This document shows, in pieces, positions 7,136 to 11,750 of a DNA stretch of 11,750 nucleotides. The stretch spans positions 1 through 11,750 of the forward strand of contig JBNLBT010000102.1 of NCBI GenBank assembly GCA_050303435.1. The letters run 5' to 3'. Each line of letters begins with the position of its first letter. The first letter of the stretch is position 1. Source of the DNA: JBNLBT01 sp050303435. Its GTDB lineage: Bacteria; Pseudomonadota; Gammaproteobacteria; Xanthomonadales; Marinicellaceae. Below the pieces are notes generated by a model. That model was given only the letters and a program-made list of their open reading frames with translations. It made no database searches and was not told the DNA's origin. The position numbers and the translations under genes are program-made.

Positions 7136-8263
7136 TTAATTCTCAGTTTCAAACCCGTTTGCAAAAATCGGCGGGTAGAAGTGCAGGTCGATCAGGGCGT
7201 TGAGTTTGTCCAAGATTTCGGCGGTGTTTTCACCGACCAGGTTGTGGCCGGCGCCGGGGTAAATTTGCGGCAGGTAGCGGCTGGGCTGGGTGCCGCTCAG
7301 GGCTTCAAAATCGGCCGCCTGCACGGCGCGCAGGCCGCTGCCGTGGCATTGATCGGGCACGTCGTCGGTCTGGCCAATGTCCAGATGCAGTTCGACCGGT
7401 GCGGCCGGGTAATACAGGTCATTCAGGTGTTCGGGGAAGATGAAATCGTCCTCGTCGGCGGTGACGTTGGGGATCAGATTGCGCAGACCGCAACCGGGTG
7501 AGATGGCCTGGGTGAAGCGCGGCAGAGGGCGATTTTGCAGGCTGCTTTCAATGCCCGCGGGCAGTGCCGGGTAATTCATCAGTGCCGTGCTGCGGTCGGC
7601 AAAGGCGCCGTTGCTTTCGTGTTTGCGCTGCACCGCGCCGTCGGCGAATTCCGCCAGATGGCGGCCCAGGTCGTTGGCGCTCAAGGTGACCACCGCGCTG
7701 CCGCCGTTGGAGGTGCCGATCAGGCACAGGCGTTGACAGTCCACCTCCGGCTGCTGGCAGAGAAATTGCGTGGCGGCGTACACGTCCAGTGTGCGGGTCA
7801 GGATGCGGCGAATTTTATAGGCGGTATCGCGCGCCGGCACGCCGTCCCCGGGGTTGTGCAGCGGCGGCGCAACGAATTGGAAATAATCGTCGTCGTTGTC
7901 TTCGCAGAAGCGCGCATCTCGGGAGGCAAAGCTGGACGGCGCCAGCGCCGCCACGCCGCGCTGTTCCAGCGCGCTCATCAGGGTGGCAAAATTGTTTTCC
8001 ATGCCTTCGACCGTGGCGTCGCAGTCCTCGCCTGGGTCGTTCTCGCGAAACAAACCGCCAGAGCCGTGCACAATCACACAGGCCGGCACGCGGTTCATGG
8101 CGCTGGCCGACTCCGGTACAGACCACACCGCCAGCAGGGATTCATTCAGCGGGTGCAGTGCGGCATCGATGTTCAGGGTTTCGCGCGCCTGTGCAGTGGC
8201 CAGTCCGCAGACCGCCAGGCCGAGGCTGCGCAGGGTGAATTGCATGCGTTTGGTTTTGCCCAA
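7136..8263 (-). CDS. Exported alpha/beta hydrolase with an IFANGFE tail
   Basis: The 375-residue product is an exported alpha/beta-hydrolase (dienelactone hydrolase/esterase-like). I place the start at a TTG (8261-8263) because AGGAG lies exactly 6 bases upstream and the resulting N-terminus is a good signal peptide: basic MGKTKR, a hydrophobic core, and cleavage after Ala-Gln-Ala26. A start at ATG 8245 is possible but lacks a ribosome site. The oxyanion-type motif HGSGG is at residues 66-70, and the nucleophile elbow GTSNGG has Ser185. His340 in PGAGH is the likely catalytic His; Asp295 or Asp300/301 are candidate acids. The mature part has eight cysteines (62, 81, 120, 169, 176, 180, 258, 306), consistent with disulfides in the periplasm or outside the cell. 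The C-terminus reads IFANGFETEN, a tail shared in form with the divergent FG-GAP protein. The substrate is unknown. Confidence 0.85.
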   Translation of the reverse strand: MGKTKRMQFTLRSLGLAVCGLATAQARETLNIDAALHPLNESLLAVWSVPESASAMNRVPACVIVHGSGGLFRENDPGEDCDATVEGMENNFATLMSALEQRGVAALAPSSFASRDARFCEDNDDDYFQFVAPPLHNPGDGVPARDTAYKIRRILTRTLDVYAATQFLCQQPEVDCQRLCLIGTSNGGSAVVTLSANDLGRHLAEFADGAVQRKHESNGAFADRSTALMNYPALPAGIESSLQNRPLPRFTQAISPGCGLRNLIPNVTADEDDFIFPEHLNDLYYPAAPVELHLDIGQTDDVPDQCHGSGLRAVQAADFEALSGTQPSRYLPQIYPGAGHNLVGENTAEILDKLNALIDLHFYPPIFANGFETEN

Positions 8264-8578
8264 AATGTTCTCCTGTTGCTTCGCGGATGCCAGGCGCGGC
8301 GGCGCAGCGCCCTTGTTTTTCATTCTTGTTATTTTCATCATCGTTATTTTTGCACTTTTCCGCCAGAAAATTTTAACCGCATGTGCTGTTGCACGGCTTT
8401 CACGGCATCCACGGTTTAGACAGAATCGGTCCATCACATGAGAGACAGATGACTCAATGCATCGACCGGCCGCATGAACGTGAGCATTCTTTTGACAGCA
8501 AACCAGGCGTCATTGCGTACAGGGGAACACATGCGGCCACAGGCCGTGCACAAGCACTGACACATTGGAGATGAGAAC
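8264..8578. promoter_or_regulatory. Divergent intergenic region between hydrolase and FG-GAP genes
   Basis: This 315-base gap should hold the leaders and promoters of both flanking exported proteins. On the plus strand a perfect -35 hexamer TTGACA occurs at 8492-8497, but only weak -10 candidates (CGTACA or TACAGG near 8516-8523) follow. On the minus strand an A/T-rich stretch at about 8320-8375, including TAAAAT read on the minus strand near 8372, could hold the hydrolase promoter. A small hairpin, CGGCC-ACA-GGCCG, lies at 8534-8546. I see no credible gene here; the upstream in-frame extension of the hydrolase looks like translated leader. Confidence 0.4.
8270..8274 (-). promoter_or_regulatory. 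Ribosome binding site that decides the TTG start of the hydrolase
   Basis: Read on the minus strand, AGGAG is followed by six bases and then TTG (8263-8261). The first in-frame ATG candidate, at 8245, is 24 bases from this site, too far to use it. This supports TTG initiation. Confidence 0.75.
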
Positions 8579-9886
8579 ATGGTTTACTTGATATCAAATT
8601 CGCGGCGCCACGGCACCGCCCGTACATGGTGCAGAGCGGCCCTCGGCGCGTTGTTGCTGGACTGCAGTGGTCAGATTCACGCTGAGTCGCCTCAGGTTTT
8701 TGGCACTGGCAACGCGCTGGCCCAGGTTAAGCTGCGCTTGGCGGACCCCGAAGATGCCATCGATTTCGGCCAGGCGGTGTCGATGAGCGGCGAGTGGATG
8801 ATCGTCGGCGCGCCCCGGGCCACACTGAACAGCACTGGTGCCGCGACCCTGTACCGCCTGGATCAGGGGCTGTGGCATGAACAGCAACAATTGCTGGCGG
8901 ACGACGGCGCGTCCGGTGATTTTTTTGCAGCGGCTGTGGCGGTGTCGGGCGACACCGCGGTGGTGGGCGCGTTGTACGACAACCACGGCGGATTTGAAAG
9001 CGGCTCGGCCTATGTGTTTGAACGCGTCAATGGGCAGTGGCAGCAAATGCAGAAACTGTCGCCCGCAGACGGCTTGGACAGCGATCAATTTGGCCATGCG
9101 GTGGGCGTCTACGGTGACCAGATTCTGATTGGCGCACCCCGACACGATGTATTGCAGATCACCAATGCCGGCGCGGTGTATGTGTTTGAGCGGGAGGGCA
9201 ATGCCTGGAATCAGGTGGACAAGTTGACCGCCAGTCAACCCGGTCATCAGTTTTTTTTCGGCCACGCACTCAGTGTAAACGGCCAGCGCGCGCTGATCGG
9301 GACTTACACCGACAATGCCTTGGGTTCGGAGTCGGGTTCGGCCTATGTGTTTGAGCGGGTCAACGGGGTGTGGGGCGAGCAGGTCCGTTTGTTGCCGTCC
9401 GATGGCGATGATTTCGATCAGTTCGGTTTGTCCGTGGCGCTGCACGGAGATCGCGCCCTGATCGGTTGTTGGGGCTGCGACGATGCGGCCGTCAACGGCG
9501 GTGCCGCCTATGTGTTTGACTGGGACGGCACGGCCTGGCTGCAAAGCGACAAGTTGATTGTGGATGACGTCGCTGCACACGATGCGGTGGGATACAGCGT
9601 GGCGCTGCACCAGGACCGCGCCCTGTTGGGCGCGCATTTGAGTGATCTGGCCGGTGAAGACGCCGGCGCGGCGTATTTGTTTGAACTTGGCACAACCGGT
9701 TGGACTTTAACGGCGGAAATGACGGCCCGGGATGCCAGCGTGGATGCGAATTTTGGTCGTTCGGTGGCGCTGACGCAGGACCAGCGGGTGATCGGTGCGC
9801 CGTTCGCCGACAACATCGATGGTCAACCCACGGGGGCGGCCTATGTGTACGTCAGTGATTTGATTTTCGCGACGGGTTTGGAATGA
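8579..9886 (+). CDS. Exported seven-bladed FG-GAP repeat protein
   Basis: The 435-residue product starts at ATG 8579 with GGAG at 8567-8570. The N-terminus has several arginines followed by a hydrophobic segment (residues 20-29) and a plausible cleavage after His-Ala near 35, so export is likely. The LLDC at 26-29 is a poor lipobox. Seven FG-GAP-type repeats follow with a period of about 53-56 residues; the FG-[AS]-V or equivalent cores lie at about 63, 115, 171, 227, 282, 337 and 392. Each has a GD-x-[AIV]-[LIV]-[IV]-G core and a GAAYVF or GSAYVF strand, implying a closed seven-bladed propeller. The integrin Ca-binding loop is not conserved. Blade 5 carries an unusual Cys297-Trp-Gly-Cys300 in place of the usual GAP. 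The C-terminus ends LIFATGLE, matching the tail of the divergent hydrolase. The role is unknown; propellers of this kind usually bind partners or carbohydrate. Confidence 0.88.
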   Translation: MVYLISNSRRHGTARTWCRAALGALLLDCSGQIHAESPQVFGTGNALAQVKLRLADPEDAIDFGQAVSMSGEWMIVGAPRATLNSTGAATLYRLDQGLWHEQQQLLADDGASGDFFAAAVAVSGDTAVVGALYDNHGGFESGSAYVFERVNGQWQQMQKLSPADGLDSDQFGHAVGVYGDQILIGAPRHDVLQITNAGAVYVFEREGNAWNQVDKLTASQPGHQFFFGHALSVNGQRALIGTYTDNALGSESGSAYVFERVNGVWGEQVRLLPSDGDDFDQFGLSVALHGDRALIGCWGCDDAAVNGGAAYVFDWDGTAWLQSDKLIVDDVAAHDAVGYSVALHQDRALLGAHLSDLAGEDAGAAYLFELGTTGWTLTAEMTARDASVDANFGRSVALTQDQRVIGAPFADNIDGQPTGAAYVYVSDLIFATGLE

Positions 9887-9926
9887 GCGTTCGAGCGCCT
9901 TGGGGCGTCATGCACGCTTGATCCGT

Positions 9927-10970
9927 TCAGATGTCCAGGGCGCGCAGCAGGGAATTGATGCCGCCCTGCAGGGCGTAGACGTCGTAACCTTTGGTGGCCA
10001 ACAGGAAGGCCGCGGTGGCGCTGCGTGATCCGAGTTGCGAGCAGGTCACGATTTCGCGGGTTTTGTCCAGGTGTTTGATGTTTTCGCGCAGGCGCGTGAT
10101 CGGAATGTTCATCACGCCCTGGATGCCCAGATTCTGGAATTCATCCGGTTCGCGCACGTCCAGCAGAGTGGCCCCGCTGGCGATTTTTTCCAGCGTGGTT
10201 TCGGCCGTGACCCAGCGCACCACGTGGCTTTTCAGCAGGGCGGAAAACTGTTCGCCGGGCAGGCACATCAGCAAGCCGTTGGAACTCATGCGCACCGATG
10301 CGTTGCGCGGTTCCTTGCTGATCAGCGCGGTTTCTCCAAACAAAGCGCCTTTGCCCAGGCTGGCGACTTTGGCTTCGCCTTCGGCCTGGCATTTGTACAC
10401 GTCGGCGGTGCCGTCGGCGATGATGTAACAGTAATTGCCGGCTTCGCCCTCGGAGATCACCTCTTCACCCTGTTGCACCGGTCGCGCGCTGAGCTGTTTG
10501 AAGATCTGATCGATGTGGCCTTCCGGCAGCATTTGCACGGTGCGGCTTTTCAACAGGCCGATGACCCAGTCGTAACTGTCGTGACCGCGCAGTGGTGAAT
10601 CCGGGCTGGAATCCACGTACAGATTGTTCCACACGCGAAAATGATCCAGCAGCGTGGAGTTGATGCGGAACACCTCGGCCTGGGCCGAATTCACCACCGC
10701 ATCAAAGCGGTTGCGTTTGTTGCCGTCGCCGAGCGGGTATTTGGACTGCAGCGAGGTCGATTTAATGGTTTTTTCACGGCCGTCGGCGCGTTTGATGTGC
10801 ACTTCGCCTTTGAGCAGAAATTTGGTGAATTTGGATTTTTTGTTGGCTGAATAGAGCTTGGCGCCCTTGTGCAGTGTGTAGGCCTTCACTTCGTTGATCA
10901 GCAAGGGAAAAAACTTGTCCTCGAAATTATTGAAAGGGTAGTATTCTTTCAGTTGATCACTGCTAATCAT
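9927..10970 (-). CDS. Cyclic-nucleotide-binding domain protein with C-terminal rhodanese domain
   Basis: Counted from ATG 10970 the product has 347 residues and no signal peptide, so it is cytoplasmic. Residues about 1-120 look like a degenerate cNMP-binding domain lacking the phosphate cassette. Residues about 140-245 are an intact one: LFGETAL at 210-216 and PRNASVR at 221-227 match the phosphate-binding cassette of CRP-like domains. Residues about 255-347 form a rhodanese domain with DVREPDEF and the active loop CSQLGSRS (Cys310, Arg316). There is no DNA-binding helix-turn-helix, so this is not a CRP-type transcription factor. A GTG at 11012 would add 14 residues; ATG 10970 is chosen because MISSDQLKEYYPF suits the start of the domain. 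Neither start has a strong ribosome site. It is likely a second-messenger-gated sulfurtransferase or a related sensor. It is divergent from the permease gene 100 bases away. Confidence 0.87.
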   Translation of the reverse strand: MISSDQLKEYYPFNNFEDKFFPLLINEVKAYTLHKGAKLYSANKKSKFTKFLLKGEVHIKRADGREKTIKSTSLQSKYPLGDGNKRNRFDAVVNSAQAEVFRINSTLLDHFRVWNNLYVDSSPDSPLRGHDSYDWVIGLLKSRTVQMLPEGHIDQIFKQLSARPVQQGEEVISEGEAGNYCYIIADGTADVYKCQAEGEAKVASLGKGALFGETALISKEPRNASVRMSSNGLLMCLPGEQFSALLKSHVVRWVTAETTLEKIASGATLLDVREPDEFQNLGIQGVMNIPITRLRENIKHLDKTREIVTCSQLGSRSATAAFLLATKGYDVYALQGGINSLLRALDI

Positions 10971-11070
10971 TCTGTGTATATTCAGCCTGTATCCATTTGA
11001 TTTGCCGTCCACTTTACCATAAGGTCGCGGCCAGAGTCATGCTAAAATATTCGTTTTTCCAGGAATTGAT
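10971..11070. promoter_or_regulatory. Divergent promoter region between CNBD-rhodanese and permease genes
   Basis: The 100-base gap is A/T-richer than its surroundings. TAAAAT at 11043-11048 is a candidate -10 box for the permease, giving a leader of under 20 bases, but no clear -35 lies 17 bp upstream. No clear promoter is visible for the minus-strand gene. Confidence 0.35.
11061..11064 (+). promoter_or_regulatory. Ribosome binding site that decides the TTG start of the permease
   Basis: AGGA is followed by six bases and then TTG at 11071. The nearest upstream ATG (11039) is in a different frame, so TTG is the best supported start. Confidence 0.7.
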
Positions 11071-11750
11071 TTGCACCACAGTTATCCGACCAAATTGTTC
11101 GTCCTGGCCTTGCTCGGCATCTCTTCCGGCCTGCCCCTGTTTGTGATACTTTCCACCATCCCGATCTGGCTGCGGGAAAGCGGTGTGGATCTGGCGACCA
11201 TCGGTCTGATTCAGCTGACCGGCATGCCCTACACCTTTAAATTTCTGTGGGCCCCGCTGTTTGATCGCTACCGCGCGCCGGTGCTGACGCTGCGGCGTGG
11301 ATGGATTCTGTTGTGTCAGTTGTTCCTGTTTGCCGTGTTTCTGGCTTTTGGCGGCTTTGATCCGGTCGCGCAGCTCAACACCATCGTGGTGCTGATGCTG
11401 TTGCTGGCGTTTTTCAGTGCCACCCAGGACATCGTTATTGATGCGCATCGACGCGAATTTTTGAGCGACGATGAAATGGGTGGTGGCACCGGTTTTTTCA
11501 TCATTTTTTATCGACTGTCGCAGTTCGTGGGCGTGTCTCTGCCGCTGGTGCTGGCTGAACACCTCGGCTGGCGCATCGCCTTTGGCTCCATCGGGCTGGC
11601 CATGCTGCTGGGCATGATCACCACGCTGATGATGCCGGAATATGCGGTGCAACGTAAAAAACTGGCCACCTTGACACAAACTCTGGTCAATCCGTTTAAG
11701 GATTTCCTCACGCGATTCAAACCGCAGGATTTCATCTTCCTGCTGCTGTT
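11071..11750 (+). CDS. AmpG-like MFS permease (5' part, runs off the window)
   Basis: The reading frame is open from the TTG at 11071 to the window end, about 226 codons. It encodes a polytopic inner-membrane protein of the major facilitator superfamily. Visible features are LGISSGLPLFVIL in helix 1, IPIWLRESGVDLATIGLIQL, and the loop motif FKFLWAPLFDRYR, which corresponds to the MFS loop 2-3 signature. The motif SATQDIVIDAHRREFL strongly resembles the AmpG segment SASQDIVFDAW. AmpG imports anhydro-muropeptides for cell-wall recycling, and its induction links to beta-lactamase control. About half of a typical 12-14 helix protein is present. Other AmpG-like members transport different solutes, including siderophores, so the substrate is not certain. 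The gene is divergent from the CNBD-rhodanese gene. Confidence 0.87.
   Translation, partial: MHHSYPTKLFVLALLGISSGLPLFVILSTIPIWLRESGVDLATIGLIQLTGMPYTFKFLWAPLFDRYRAPVLTLRRGWILLCQLFLFAVFLAFGGFDPVAQLNTIVVLMLLLAFFSATQDIVIDAHRREFLSDDEMGGGTGFFIIFYRLSQFVGVSLPLVLAEHLGWRIAFGSIGLAMLLGMITTLMMPEYAVQRKKLATLTQTLVNPFKDFLTRFKPQDFIFLLL

Noticed and set aside
7535..8419. Open frame of 294 codons on the plus strand opposite the hydrolase
   Set aside because: The translation is low-complexity Arg/Ala/Gly/Val-rich with no motif, while the minus strand gives a clear signal peptide and GTSNGG nucleophile elbow.
8579..8680. Lipoprotein signal for the FG-GAP protein (LLDC at residues 26-29)
   Set aside because: Asp just before Cys does not fit the lipobox, and a signal peptidase I site follows nearby.
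8594..9637. Minus-strand open frame of 347 codons within the FG-GAP gene
   Set aside because: Its periodic His/Arg/Val pattern is the reverse reading of the FG-GAP repeats; there is no start context or domain.
9887..9926. Terminator between the convergent FG-GAP and CNBD-rhodanese genes
   Set aside because: Only a 4-bp CGCC/GGCG stem is visible and there is no T-tract on either strand.
11014..11679. Minus-strand open frame of 221 codons opposite the permease
   Set aside because: It is Gln/His/Arg-rich, typical of the antisense of a hydrophobic membrane protein; the plus strand clearly encodes AmpG-like helices.

Overview
The window looks like a chromosomal segment of a GC-rich gammaproteobacterium. 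The evidence is the E. coli-type methylcitrate cycle genes (prpB, prpC, prpD), Sec-exported enzymes with gammaproteobacterial architecture, and an AmpG-like permease. Two exported proteins end in an I-F-A-x-G-[FL]-E tail. From memory, similar tails are common in secreted proteins of Lysobacterales/Wenzhouxiangella/Marinicella-type bacteria; that placement is inference. I see no rRNA, tRNA, insertion sequence, phage gene or CRISPR array.

Layout. 105-3302 (+) is a large exported protein with a TolB/PD40 beta-propeller fused to a metal-dependent amidohydrolase. 3303-3472 is an intergenic region packed with dyad symmetries and ending in an extended -10 promoter. 3473-7051 (+) is the operon prpB-prpC-prpD, closed by a strong terminator at 7071-7101 that is symmetric enough to work in both directions. 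7136-8263 (-) is an exported alpha/beta hydrolase, best started at a TTG codon. It is divergent from 8579-9886 (+), an exported seven-bladed FG-GAP propeller; the 315-base gap between them should hold both promoters. 9927-10970 (-) is a cyclic-nucleotide-binding/rhodanese protein, convergent with the FG-GAP gene and divergent from a TTG-started AmpG-like MFS permease (11071 onward, +) that runs off the window.

How the genes work together. PrpC condenses propionyl-CoA with oxaloacetate to 2-methylcitrate, PrpD dehydrates it, and PrpB cleaves 2-methylisocitrate to pyruvate and succinate. No propionyl-CoA synthetase, aconitase or prp regulator lies in the window, so those steps must be encoded elsewhere. 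The hydrolase and FG-GAP protein are both exported and share a C-terminal tail, which suggests a common sorting or processing route.

The items most worth a second look are the shared IFAxG[FL]E tail, the rhodanese active-site loop that is one residue longer than usual (C-x5-R, as in Cdc25-type phosphatases), the clustered inverted repeats upstream of prpB, and two TTG starts that ATG-only gene calling would miss or misplace. Most other content is ordinary housekeeping or accessory metabolism.
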